From NCBI GenBank assembly GCA_028622995.1, contig JAJQJQ010000008.1:2666001-2730000 (forward strand): a stretch of 64,000 nucleotides of DNA, written 5' to 3'. This DNA comes from Panagrolaimus kolymaensis (Eukaryota > Nematoda > Chromadorea > Rhabditida > Panagrolaimidae). Every line of letters starts with the position of its first letter. Position 1 is the stretch's first letter. A model generated the notes under the pieces. It searched no databases, had not been told where the DNA came from, and saw only the letters and a program-made list of their open reading frames with translations. This document shows, one piece after another, positions 34,455 to 48,989 of the stretch. A program made the position numbers and the translations under genes.

Positions 34455-35510
34455 TCACACATTGCGGACTGATTTGTAAACACGACGACGACCAAGAAGT
34501 TGCATTTCAGCACGACGCATTTCCATGATGTGTTCTCGTTGAATTTGACGAGTTGCGACGATGACGACGTTTGTACCATTGTTGTAAAGAGGTTCACGAG
34601 AATAATGTTTAAAGATGTTTTCGATGCTGTTAAATTTGATATCCTGAAGTAAACACGTTTAATATCATGGCAAAAATTTGGTTAAAATAAAGGCATACTT
34701 TGAAGATGTATCCACCTTTTTTATCTTTGTCGACGGCCATATGATGAAGTGACCCAGCATGCTTAACAACAATTTCAAAGCTTTTACCATCTTTGACAAG
34801 GAAATAACTTCCATCAGGGGCTTTTCTTTTGATCAAATTTAGATCATCAACCGATAAATAAGTATGGAAAAAATCCAAATCGTATTCAGCATGATGTTGG
34901 GCTTCAAGAGCTTTATCTTTGGCTGCTTTTTTCTTATTTGATGTTAAAGCTCTTGTAAGACGTGCAAGGCAACCTTCTTCCGAGACGTAAGCTTTTTCTA
35001 AATCAAGTTTAGCTTCTTCAGTAGCTTCATTTGTGGAAGCACGTTCTACGATGAGTTCAAATGATGTACCATCCTATAAAAAAATTTAAGGTAAATTTCT
35101 TCAATTTAAATAAGGATTTAACTTACTTCCAAAAGTTTCTTAATGACCTTTTCAACGACTTTCTTTGATGCAACCAAATTATCTTGAATCGAAATGATTC
35201 TATCACCTTTTGTAACCATGTTGTTAAATACTGAACCTAAAAAGGAAAAAATTGTTTAGAATAATTAGGAACAAAAATAATGCTATATTCTTATTTGTAA
35301 TGTCTAAAACCTCTCCTTTTAAAATATTCATTATTGGGATAGTTTTTTGAAAAATGTAAAATTTCCCAATGCTTTAGGATTGTAGTATTTTTAATGCTTT
35401 GCTTTCTTCAAAAATTTTGAGCCTGTGAAATTTCAACACCACTGAATTGTTAGCTTCTTTTATTACAATTTTTATTAAGATATGTACCTTTATTTTGACG
35501 TCCATCAAAC
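34455..35510 (-). CDS. PDZ + SH2-like protein, 3' exons (5' part missing)
   Basis: Exons in order: 35510-35488 (23-nt microexon, inferred), 35236-35127, 35073-34699, 34643-34455; all introns GT-AG, phases consistent, 231 visible residues. The first part is the second half of a PDZ domain (FDGRQNK joined to GSVFNNMVTKGDRI, then ISIQDNLV and FELIVERA). A Lys/Glu-rich linker follows, then from about residue 110 to 190 an SH2-like fold: FFHTYLSVDDLNLIK, DGSYFLVKDG, FEIVVKHAGSLHHMAV, GGYIFK, KFNSIENIFKHYSREPL. The invariant phosphotyrosine-binding Arg of FLVR is Lys (FLVK), so binding may be altered. The protein ends in a basic tail (RRAEMQLLGRRRVYKSV). Likely an intracellular adaptor. The microexon lies in the first monomer of satellite B, so the 5' exons must lie beyond the right edge or be lost. 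Confidence 0.75.
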
Positions 35511-38500
35511 CTAGAAATATTTTTTTAAGGCCATCACATTTCCAACAATGTGTGGAGTTATTTTCTTTATTTAATTATTTTTTAGCAAAATCAAAATATT
35601 TTTATTAAGATTTGTACCTTTATTTTGACGTCCATCAAACCTAGAAATATTTTTTTAAGGCCATCACATTTCCAACAATGTGTGGGGTTATTTTCTTTAT
35701 TTAATTATTTTATAGCAAAATCAAAATATTTTTATTAAGATTTGTACCTTTATTTTGACGTCCATCAAACCTAGAAATATTTTTTTAAGGCCATCACATT
35801 TCCAACAATGTGTGGGGTTATTTTCTTTATTTAATTAATTTTTAGCAAAATCAAAATATTTTTATTAAGATTTGTACCTTTATTTTGACGTCCATCAAAT
35901 CTAGAAATATTTTTTTAAGGCCATCACATTTCCAACAATGTGTGGGGTTATTTTCTTTATTTAATTAATTTTTAGCAAAATCAAAATATTTTTATTAAGA
36001 TTTGTACCTTTATTTTGACGTCCATCAAATCTAGAAATATTTTTTTAAGGCCATCACATTTCCAACAATGTGTGGAGTTATTTTCTTTATTTAATTATTT
36101 TTTACATTTCTAAAATATTTTTATTAAGATTTGTACCTTTATTTTGACGTCCATCAAACCTAGAAATATTTTTTTAAGGCCATCACATTTCCAACAATGT
36201 GTGGAGTTATTTTCTTTATTTAATTATTTTTTACATTTCTAAAATATTTTTATTAAGATTTGTACCTTTATTTTGACGTCCATCAAATCTAGAAATATTT
36301 TTTTAAGGCCATCACATTTCCAACAATGTGTGGAGTTATTTTCTTTATTTAATTATTTTTTACATTTCTAAAATATTTTTATTAAGATTTGTACCTTTAT
36401 TTTGACGTCCATCAAATCTAGAAATATTTTTTTAAGGCCATCACATTTCCAACAATGTGTGGAGTTATTTTCTTTATTTAATTATTTTTTACATTTCTAA
36501 AATATTTTTATTAAGATTTGTACCTTTATTTTGACGTCCATCAAATCTAGAAATATTTTTTTAAGGCCATCACATTTCCAACAATGTGTGGAGTTATTTT
36601 CTTTATTTAATTATTTTTTACATTTCTAAAATATTTTTATTAAGATTTGTACCTTTATTTTGACGTCCATCAAATCTAGAAATATTTTTTTAAGGCCATC
36701 ACATTTCCAACAATGTGTGGAGTTATTTTCTTTATTTAATTATTTTTTACATTTTCAAAATATTTTTATTAAGATTTGTACCTTTATTTTGACGTCCATC
36801 AAATCTAGAAATATTTTTTTAAGGCCATCACATTTCCAACAATGTGTGGAGTTATTTTCTTTATTTAATTATTTTTTACATTTCTAAAATATTTTTATTA
36901 AGATTTGTACCTTTATTTTGACGTCCATCAAACCTAGAAATATTTTTTTAAGGCCATCACATTTCCAACAATGTGTGGAGTTATTTTCTTTATTTAATTA
37001 TTTTTTACATTTCTAAAATATTTTTATTAAGATTTGTACCTTTATTTTGACGTCCATCAAACCTAGAAATATTTTTTTAAGGCCATCACATTTCCAACAA
37101 TGTGTGGAGTTATTTTCTTTATTTAATTATTTTTTAGCAAAATCAAAATATTTTTATTAAGATTTGTATCTTTATTTTGACGTCCATCAAACCTAGAAAT
37201 ATTTTTTTAAGGCCATCACATTTCCAACAATGTGTGGGGTTATTTTCTTTATTTAATTATTTTATAGCAAAATCAAAATATTTTTATTAAGATTTGTACC
37301 TTTATTTTGACGTCCATCAAACCTAGAAATATTTTTTTAAGGCCATCACATTTCCAACAATGTGTGGAGTTATTTTCTTTATTTAATTATTTTATAGCAA
37401 AATCAAAATATTTTTATTAAGATTTGTACCTTTATTTTGACGTCCATCAAATCTAGAAATATTTTTTTAAGGCCATCACATTTCCAACAATGTGTGGAGT
37501 TATTTTCTTTATTTAATTATTTTATAGCAAAATCAAAATATTTTTATTAAGATTTGTACCTTTATTTTGACGTCCATCAAACCTAGAAATATTTTTTTAA
37601 GGCCATCACATTTCCAACAATGTGTGGGGTTATTTTCTTTATTTAATTATTTTATAGCAAAATCAAAATATTTTTATTAAGATTTGTACCTTTATTTTGA
37701 CGTCCATCAAATCTAGAAATATTTTTTTAAGGCCATCACATTTCCAACAATGTGAGGAGTTATTTTCTTTATTTAATTATTTTATAGCAAAATCAAAATA
37801 TTTTTATTAAGATTTGTACCTTTATTTTGACGTCCATCAAACCTAGAAATATTTTTTTAAGGCCATCACATTTCCAACAATGTGTGGAGTTATTTTCTTT
37901 ATTTAATTATTTTATAGCAAAATCAAAATATTTTTATTAAGATTTGTACCTTTATTTTGACGTCCATCAAATCTAGAAATATTTTTTTAAGGCCATCACA
38001 TTTCCAACAATGTGAGGAGTTATTTTCTTTATTTAATTATTTTATAGCAAAATCAAAATATTTTTATTAAGATTTGTACCTTTATTTTGACGTCCATCAA
38101 ACCTAGAAATATTTTTTTAAGGCCATCACATTTCCAACAATGTGTGGAGTTATTTTCTTTATTTAATTATTTTATAGCAAAATCAAAATATTTTTATTAA
38201 GATTTGTACCTTTATTTTGACGTCCATCAAATCTAGAAATATTTTTTTAAGGCCATCACATTTCCAACAATGTGAGGAGTTATTTTCTTTATTTAATTAT
38301 TTTTTACATTTCTAAAATATTTTTATTAAGATTTGTACCTTTATTTTGACGTCCATCAAACCTAGAAATATTTTTTTAAGGCCATCACATTTCCAACAAT
38401 GTGTGGAGTTATTTTCTTTATTTAATTATTTTTTACATTTCTAAAATATTTTTATTAAGATTTGTACCTTTATTTTGACGTCCATCAAATCTAGAAATAT

Positions 38501-41500
38501 TTTTTTAAGGCCATCACATTTCCAACAATGTGTGGAGTTATTTTCTTTATTTAATTATTTTTTACATTTCTAAAATATTTTTATTAAGATTTGTACCTTT
38601 ATTTTGACGTCCATCAAACCTAGAAATATTTTTTTAAGGCCATCACATTTCCAACAATGTGTGGAGTTATTTTCTTTATTTAATTATTTTTTACATTTCT
38701 AAAATATTTTTATTAAGATTTGTACCTTTATTTTGACGTCCATCAAATCTAGAAATATTTTTTTAAGGCCATCACATTTCCAACAATGTGTGGAGTTATT
38801 TTCTTTATTTAATTATTTTTTACATTTTCAAAATATTTTTATTAAGATTTGTACCTTTATTTTGACGTCCATCAAATCTAGAAATATTTTTTTAAGGCCA
38901 TCACATTTCCAACAATGTGTGGAGTTATTTTCTTTATTTAATTATTTTTTACATTTCTAAAATATTTTTATTAAGATTTGTACCTTTATTTTGACGTCCA
39001 TCAAACCTAGAAATATTTTTTTAAGGCCATCACATTTCCAACAATGTGTGGAGTTATTTTCTTTATTTAATTATTTTTTACATTTCTAAAATATTTTTAT
39101 TAAGATTTGTACCTTTATTTTGACGTCCATCAAATCTAGAAATATTTTTTTAAGGCCATCACATTTCCAACAATGTGTGGAGTTATTTTCTTTATTTAAT
39201 TATTTTTTACATTTCTAAAATATTTTTATTAAGATTTGTACCTTTATTTTGACGTCCATCAAATCTAGAAATATTTTTTTAAGGCCATCACATTTCCAAC
39301 AATGTGTGGAGTTATTTTCTTTATTTAATTATTTTTTACATTTCTAAAATATTTTTATTAAGATTTGTACCTTTATTTTGACGTCCATCAAATCTAGAAA
39401 TATTTTTTTAAGGCCATCACATTTCCAACAATGTGTGGAGTTATTTTCTTTATTTAATTATTTTTTACATTTTCAAAATATTTTTATTAAGATTTGTACC
39501 TTTATTTTGACGTCCATCAAATCTAGAAATATTTTTTTAAGGCCATCACATTTCCAACAATGTGTGGAGTTATTTTCTTTATTTAATTATTTTTTACATT
39601 TCTAAAATATTTTTATTAAGATTTGTACCTTTATTTTGACGTCCATCAAACCTAGAAATATTTTTTTAAGGCCATCACATTTCCAACAATGTGTGGAGTT
39701 ATTTTCTTTATTTAATTATTTTTTACATTTCTAAAATATTTTTATTAAGATTTGTACCTTTATTTTGACGTCCATCAAACCTAGAAATATTTTTTTAAGG
39801 CCATCACATTTCCAACAATGTGTGGAGTTATTTTCTTTATTTAATTATTTTTTACATTTCTAAAATATTTTTATTAAGATTTGTACCTTTATTTTGACGT
39901 CCATCAAACCTAGAAATATTTTTTTAAGGCCATCACATTTCCAACAATGTGTGGAGTTATTTTCTTTATTTAATTATTTTTTAGCAAAATCAAAATATTT
40001 TTATTAAGATTTGTATCTTTATTTTGACGTCCATCAAACCTAGAAATATTTTTTTAAGGCCATCACATTTCCAACAATGTGTGGGGTTATTTTCTTTATT
40101 TAATTATTTTATAGCAAAATCAAAATATTTTTATTAAGATTTGTACCTTTATTTTGACGTCCATCAAACCTAGAAATATTTTTTTAAGGCCATCACATTT
40201 CCAACAATGTGTGGAGTTATTTTCTTTATTTAATTATTTTATAGCAAAATCAAAATATTTTTATTAAGATTTGTACCTTTATTTTGACGTCCATCAAATC
40301 TAGAAATATTTTTTTAAGGCCATCACATTTCCAACAATGTGTGGAGTTATTTTCTTTATTTAATTATTTTTTACATTTCTAAAATATTTTTATTAAGATT
40401 TGTACCTTTATTTTGACGTCCATCAAACCTAGAAATATTTTTTTAAGGCCATCACATTTCCAACAATGTGTGGGGTTATTTTCTTTATTTAATTATTTTA
40501 TAGCAAAATCAAAATATTTTTATTAAGATTTGTACCTTTATTTTGACGTCCATCAAATCTAGAAATATTTTTTTAAGGCCATCACATTTCCAACAATGTG
40601 AGGAGTTATTTTCTTTATTTAATTATTTTATAGCAAAATCAAAATATTTTTATTAAGATTTGTACCTTTATTTTGACGTCCATCAAACCTAGAAATATTT
40701 TTTTAAGGCCATCACATTTCCAACAATGTGTGGGGTTATTTTCTTTATTTAATTATTTTATAGCAAAATCAAAATATTTTTATTAAGATTTGTACCTTTA
40801 TTTTGACGTCCATCAAACCTAGAAATATTTTTTTAAGGCCATCACATTTCCAACAATGTGTGGGGTTATTTTCTTTATTTAATTATTTTATAGCAAAATC
40901 AAAATATTTTTATTAAGATTTGTACCTTTATTTTGACGTCCATCAAATCTAGAAATATTTTTTTAAGGCCATCACATTTCCAACAATGTGTGGAGTTATT
41001 TTCTTTATTTAATTATTTTTTACATTTCTAAAATATTTTTATTAAGATTTGTACCTTTATTTTGACGTCCATCAAACCTAGAAATATTTTTTTAAGGCCA
41101 TCACATTTCCAACAATGTGTGGGGTTATTTTCTTTATTTAATTATTTTATAGCAAAATCAAAATATTTTTATTAAGATTTGTACCTTTATTTTGACGTCC
41201 ATCAAATCTAGAAATATTTTTTTAAGGCCATCACATTTCCAACAATGTGAGGAGTTATTTTCTTTATTTAATTATTTTATAGCAAAATCAAAATATTTTT
41301 ATTAAGATTTGTACCTTTATTTTGACGTCCATCAAACCTAGAAATATTTTTTTAAGGCCATCACATTTCCAACAATGTGTGGGGTTATTTTCTTTATTTA
41401 ATTATTTTATAGCAAAATCAAAATATTTTTATTAAGATTTGTACCTTTATTTTGACGTCCATCAAATCTAGAAATATTTTTTTAAGGCCATCACATTTCC

Positions 41501-44500
41501 AACAATGTGAGGAGTTATTTTCTTTATTTAATTATTTTATAGCAAAATCAAAATATTTTTATTAAGATTTGTACCTTTATTTTGACGTCCATCAAACCTA
41601 GAAATATTTTTTTAAGGCCATCACATTTCCAACAATGTGTGGAGTTATTTTCTTTATTTAATTATTTTATAGCAAAATCAAAATATTTTTATTAAGATTT
41701 GTACCTTTATTTTGACGTCCATCAAATCTAGAAATATTTTTTTAAGGCCATCACATTTCCAACAATGTGTGGAGTTATTTTCTTTATTTAATTATTTTTT
41801 ACATTTCTAAAATATTTTTATTAAGATTTGTACCTTTATTTTGACGTCCATCAAATCTAGAAATATTTTTTTAAGGCCATCACATTTCCAACAATGTGTG
41901 GAGTTATTTTCTTTATTTAATTATTTTTTACATTTCTAAAATATTTTTATTAAGATTTGTACCTTTATTTTGACGTCCATCAAATCTAGAAATATTTTTT
42001 TAAGGCCATCACATTTCCAACAATGTGTGGAGTTATTTTCTTTATTTAATTATTTTTTACATTTCTAAAATATTTTTATTAAGATTTGTACCTTTATTTT
42101 GACGTCCATCAAACCTAGAAATATTTTTTTAAGGCCATCACATTTCCAACAATGTGTGGGGTTATTTTCTTTATTTAATTATTTTATAGCAAAATCAAAA
42201 TATTTTTATTAAGATTTGTACCTTTATTTTGACGTCCATCAAATCTAGAAATATTTTTTTAAGGCCATCACATTTCCAACAATGTGAGGAGTTATTTTCT
42301 TTATTTAATTATTTTATAGCAAAATCAAAATATTTTTATTAAGATTTGTACCTTTATTTTGACGTCCATCAAATCTAGAAATATTTTTTTAAGGCCATCA
42401 CATTTCCAACAATGTGTGGAGTTATTTTCTTTATTTAATTATTTTTTACATTTCTAAAATATTTTTATTAAGATTTGTACCTTTATTTTGACGTCCATCA
42501 AACCTAGAAATATTTTTTTAAGGCCATCACATTTCCAACAATGTGTGGGGTTATTTTCTTTATTTAATTATTTTATAGCAAAATCAAAATATTTTTATTA
42601 AGATTTGTACCTTTATTTTGACGTCCATCAAATCTAGAAATATTTTTTTAAGGCCATCACATTTCCAACAATGTGAGGAGTTATTTTCTTTATTTAATTA
42701 TTTTATAGCAAAATCAAAATATTTTTATTAAGATTTGTACCTTTATTTTGACGTCCATCAAACCTAGAAATATTTTTTTAAGGCCATCACATTTCCAACA
42801 ATGTGTGGGGTTATTTTCTTTATTTAATTATTTTATAGCAAAATCAAAATATTTTTATTAAGATTTGTACCTTTATTTTGACGTCCATCAAATCTAGAAA
42901 TATTTTTTTAAGGCCATCACATTTCCAACAATGTGTGGGGTTATTTTCTTTATTTAATTATTTTATAGCAAAATCAAAATATTTTTATTAAGATTTGTAC
43001 CTTTATTTTGACGTCCATCAAATCTAGAAATATTTTTTTAAGGCCATCACATTTCCAACAATGTGTGGGGTTATTTTCTTTATTTAATTATTTTATAGCA
43101 AAATCAAAATATTTTTATTAAGATTTGTACCTTTATTTTGACGTCCATCAAATCTAGAAATATTTTTTTAAGGCCATCACATTTCCAACAATGTGTGGAG
43201 TTATTTTCTTTATTTAATTATTTTTTACATTTCTAAAATATTTTTATTAAGATTTGTACCTTTATTTTGACGTCCATCAAACCTAGAAATATTTTTTTAA
43301 GGCCATCACATTTCCAACAATGTGTGGGGTTATTTTCTTTATTTAATTATTTTATAGCAAAATCAAAATATTTTAATTAAGATTTGTACCTTTATTTTGA
43401 CGTCCATCAAATCTAGAAATATTTTTTTAAGGCCATCACATTTCCAACAATGTGAGGAGTTATTTTCTTTATTTAATTATTTTATAGCAAAATCAAAATA
43501 TTTTTATTAAGATTTGTACCTTTATTTTGACGTCCATCAAACCTAGAAATATTTTTTTAAGGCCATCACATTTCCAACAATGTGTGGGGTTATTTTCTTT
43601 ATTTAATTATTTTATAGCAAAATCAAAATATTTTTATTAAGATTTGTACCTTTATTTTGACGTCCATCAAATCTAGAAATATTTTTTTAAGGCCATCACA
43701 TTTCCAACAATGTGTGGAGTTATTTTCTTTATTTAATTATTTTATAGCAAAATCAAAATATTTTTATTAAGATTTGTACCTTTATTTTGACGTCCATCAA
43801 ATCTAGAAATATTTTTTTAAGGCCATCACATTTCCAACAATGTGAGGAGTTATTTTCTTTATTTAATTATTTTTTACATTTCTAAAATATTTTTATTAAG
43901 ATTTGTACCTTTATTTTGACGTCCATCAAACCTAGAAATATTTTTTTAAGGCCATCACATTTCCAACAATGTGTGGAGTTATTTTCTTTATTTAATTATT
44001 TTTTACATTTCTAAAATATTTTTATTAAGATTTGTACCTTTATTTTGACGTCCATCAAATCTAGAAATATTTTTTTAAGGCCATCACATTTCCAACAATG
44101 TGTGGAGTTATTTTCTTTATTTAATTATTTTTTACATTTCTAAAATATTTTTATTAAGATTTGTACCTTTATTTTGACGTCCATCAAACCTAGAAATATT
44201 TTTTTAAGGCCATCACATTTCCAACAATGTGTGGAGTTATTTTCTTTATTTAATTATTTTTTACATTTCTAAAATATTTTTATTAAGATTTGTACCTTTA
44301 TTTTGACGTCCATCAAATCTAGAAATATTTTTTTAAGGCCATCACATTTCCAACAATGTGTGGAGTTATTTTCTTTATTTAATTATTTTTTACATTTTCA
44401 AAATATTTTTATTAAGATTTGTACCTTTATTTTGACGTCCATCAAATCTAGAAATATTTTTTTAAGGCCATCACATTTCCAACAATGTGTGGAGTTATTT

Positions 44501-45206
44501 TCTTTATTTAATTATTTTTTACATTTCTAAAATATTTTTATTAAGATTTGTACCTTTATTTTGACGTCCATCAAACCTAGAAATATTTTTTTAAGGCCAT
44601 CACATTTCCAACAATGTGTGGAGTTATTTTCTTTATTTAATTATTTTTTACATTTCTAAAATATTTTTATTAAGATTTGTACCTTTATTTTGACGTCCAT
44701 CAAACCTAGAAATATTTTTTTAAGGCCATCACATTTCCAACAATGTGTGGAGTTATTTTCTTTATTTAATTATTTTTTACATTTCTAAAATATTTTTATT
44801 AAGATTTGTACCTTTATTTTGACGTCCATCAAATCTAGAAATATTTTTTTAAGGCCATCACATTTCCAACAATGTGTGGAGTTATTTTCTTTATTTAATT
44901 ATTTTTTACATTTTCAAAATATTTTTATTAAGATTTGTACCTTTATTTTGACGTCCATCAAATCTAGAAATATTTTTTTAAGGCCATCACATTTCCAACA
45001 ATGTGTGGAGTTATTTTCTTTATTTAATTAATTTTTAGCAAAATCAAAATATTTTTATTAAGATTTTTACCTTTATTTTGACGTCCATCAAACCGAGAAA
45101 TATTTTTTTAAAGCCATCACATTTCCAACAATGTGTGGAGTTATTTTCTTTATTTAATTATTTTTTACATTTCTAAAATATTTTTATTAAGATTTGTACC
45201 TTTATT

Positions 45207-46468
45207 TTGACGTCCATCAAATCTAGAAATATTTTTTTAAGGCCATCACATTTCCAACAATGTGTGGAGTTATTTTCTTTATTTAATTATTTTTTACATT
45301 TTCAAAATATTTTTATTAAGATTTGTACCTTTATTTTGACGTCCATCAAATCTAGAAATATTTTTTTAAGGCCATCACATTTCCAACAATGTGTGGAGTT
45401 ATTTTCTTTATTTAATTAATTTTTAGCAAAATCAAAATATTTTTATTAAGATTTGTACCTTTATTTTGACGTCCATCAAATCTAGAAATATTTTTTTAAG
45501 GCCATCACATTTCCAACAATGTGTGGAGTTATTTTCTTTATTTAATTATTTTTTACATTTCTAAAATATTTTTATTAAGATTTTTACCTTTATTTTGACG
45601 TCCATCAAACCGAGAAATATTTTTTTAAAGCCATCACATTTCCAACAATGTGTGGAGTTATTTTCTTTATTTAATTATTTTTTACATTTCTAAAATATTT
45701 TTATTAAGATTTGTACCTTTATTTTGACGTCCATCAAATCTAGAAATATTTTTTTAAGGCCATCACATTTCCAACAATGTGTGGAGTTATTTTCTTTATT
45801 TAATTATTTTTTACATTTTCAAAATATTTTTATTAAGATTTGTACCTTTATTTTGACGTCCATCAAATCTAGAAATATTTTTTTAAGGCCATCACATTTC
45901 CAACAATGTGTGGAGTTATTTTCTTTATTTAATTAATTTTTAGCAAAATCAAAATATTTTTATTAAGATTTTTACCTTTATTTTGACGTCCATCAAACCG
46001 AGAAATATTTTTTTAAAGCCATCACATTTCCAACAATGTGTGGAGTTATTTTCTTTATTTAATTATTTTTTACATTTCTAAAATATTTTTATTAAGATTT
46101 GTACCTTTATTTTGACGTCCATCAAATCTAGAAATATTTTTTTAAGGCCATCACATTTCCAACAATGTGTGGAGTTATTTTCTTTATTTAATTATTTTTT
46201 ACATTTCTAAAATATTTTTATTAAGATTTGTACCTTTATTTTGACGTCCATCAAATCTAGAAATATTTTTTTAAGGCCATCACATTTCCAACAATGTGTG
46301 GAGTTATTTTCTTTATTTAATTATTTTTTACATTTTCAAAATATTTTTATTAAGATTTGTACCTTTATTTTGACGTCCATCAAATCTAGAAATATTTTTT
46401 TAAGGCCATCACATTTCCAACAATGTGTGGAGTTATTTTCTTTATTTAATTATTTTTTACATTTCTAA
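45207..46468. repeat. 4-monomer higher-order repeat (517 bp) in satellite B
   Basis: A pair of monomers with the ATTTTCAAAATA linker recurs at 45,207, 45,724 and 46,241, exactly 517 bp apart, with GATTTTTACC and CAAACCGAG variant units falling between. Confidence 0.75.
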
Positions 46469-48989
46469 AATATTTTTATTAAGATTTGTACCTTTATTTT
46501 GACGTCCATCAAACCTAGAAATATTTTTTTAAGGCCATCACATTTCCAACAATGTGTGGAGTTATTTTCTTTATTTAATTATTTTATAGCAAAATCAAAA
46601 TATTTTTATTAAGATTTTTACCTTTATTTTGACGTCCATCAAACCGAGAAATATTTTTTTAAGGCGATCACATTTCCAACAATGTGTGGGGTTATTTTCT
46701 TTATTTAATTATTTTATAGCAAAATCAAAATATTTTTATTAAGATTTGTACCTTTATTTTGACGTCCATCAAACCTAGAAATATTTTTTTAAGGCCATCA
46801 CATTTCCAACAATGTGTGGGGTTATTTTCTTTATTTAATTATTTTATAGCAAAATCAAAATATTTTTATTAAGATTTGTACCTTTATTTTGACGTCCATC
46901 AAACCTAGAAATATTTTTTTAAGGCCATCACATTTCCAACAATGTGTGGGGTTATTTTCTTTATTTAATTATTTTTTAGCAAAATCAAAATATTTTTATT
47001 AAGATTTGTACCTTTATTTTGACGTCCATCAAACCTAGAAATATTTTTTTAAGGCCATCACATTTCCAACAATGTGTGGAGTTATTTTCTTTATTTAATT
47101 ATTTTATAGCAAAATCAAAATATTTTTATTAAGATTTGTACCTTTATTTTGACGTCCATCAAACCTAGAAATATTTTTTTAAGGCCATCACATTTCCAAC
47201 AATGTGTGGGGTTATTTTCTTTATTTAATTATTTTTTAGCAAAATCAAAATATTTTTATTAAGATTTGTACCTTTATTTTGACGTCCATCAAACCTAGAA
47301 ATATTTTTTTAAGGCCATCACATTTCCAACAATGTGTGGAGTTATTTTCTTTATTTAATTATTTTATAGCAAAATCAAAATATTTTTATTAAGATTTGTA
47401 CCTTTATTTTGACGTCCATCAAACCTAGAAATATTTTTTTAAGGCCATCACATTTCCAACAATGTGTGGAGTTATTTTCTTTATTTAATTATTTTTTACA
47501 TTTCTAAAATATTTTTATTAAGATTTGTACCTTTATTTTGACGTCCATCAAACCTAGAAATATTTTTTTAAGGCCATCACATTTCCAACAATGTGTGGAG
47601 TTATTTTCTTTATTTAATTATTTTTTAGCAAAATCAAAATATTTTTATTAAGATTTGTACCTTTATTTTGACGTCCATCAAACCTAGAAATATTTTTTTA
47701 AGGCCATCACATTTCCAACAATGTGTGGGGTTATTTTCTTTATTTAATTATTTTATAGCAAAATCAAAATATTTTTATTAAGATTTGTACCTTTATTTTG
47801 ACGTCCATCAAACCTAGAAATATTTTTTTAAGGCCATCACATTTCCAACAATGTGTGGAGTTATTTTCTTTATTTAATTATTTTATAGCAAAATCAAAAT
47901 ATTTTTATTAAGATTTGTACCTTTATTTTGACGTCCATCAAATCTAGAAATATTTTTTTTAAGGCCATCACATTTCCAACAATGTGTGGAGTTATTTTCT
48001 TTAATTAATTATTTTTTACATTTCTAAAATATTTTTATTAAGATTTGTACCTTTATTTTGACGTCCATCAAACCTAGAAATATTTTTTTAAGGCCATCAC
48101 ATTTCCAACAATGTGTGGGGTTATTTTCTTTATTTAATTATTTTATAGCAAAATCAAAATATTTTTATTAAGATTTGTACCTTTATTTTGACGTCCATCA
48201 AACCTAGAAATATTTTTTTAAGGCCATCACATTTCCAACAATGTGTGGAGTTATTTTCTTTATTTAATTATTTTATAGCAAAATCAAAATATTTTTATTA
48301 AGATTTGTACCTTTATTTTGACGTCCATCAAATCTAGAAATATTTTTTTAAGGCCATCACATTTCCAACAATGTGTGGAGTTATTTTCTTTATTTAATTA
48401 TTTTTTACATTTCTAAAATATTTTTATTAAGATTTGTACCTTTATTTTGACGTCCATCAAACCTAGAAATATTTTTTTAAGGCCATCACATTTCCAACAA
48501 TGTGTGGAGTTATTTTCTTTATTTAATTATTTTTTACATTTCTAAAATATTTTTATTAAGATTTGTACCTTTATTTTGACGTCCATCAAATCTAGAAATA
48601 TTTTTTTAAGGCCATCACATTTCCAACAATGTGTGGAGTTATTTTCTTTATTTAATTATTTTTTACATTTTCAAAATATTTTTATTAAGATTTGTACCTT
48701 TATTTTGACGTCCATCAAATCTAGAAATATTTTTTTAAGGCCATCACATTTCCAACAATGTGTGGAGTTATTTTCTTTATTTAATTATTTTTTACATTTC
48801 TAAAATATTTTTATTAAGATTTGTACCTTTATTTTGACGTCCATCAAACCTAGAAATATTTTTTTAAGGCCATCACATTTCCAACAATGTGTGGAGTTAT
48901 TTTCTTTATTTAATTATTTTTTACATTTCTAAAATATTTTTATTAAGATTTGTACCTTTATTTTGACGTCCATCAAATCTAGAAATATT

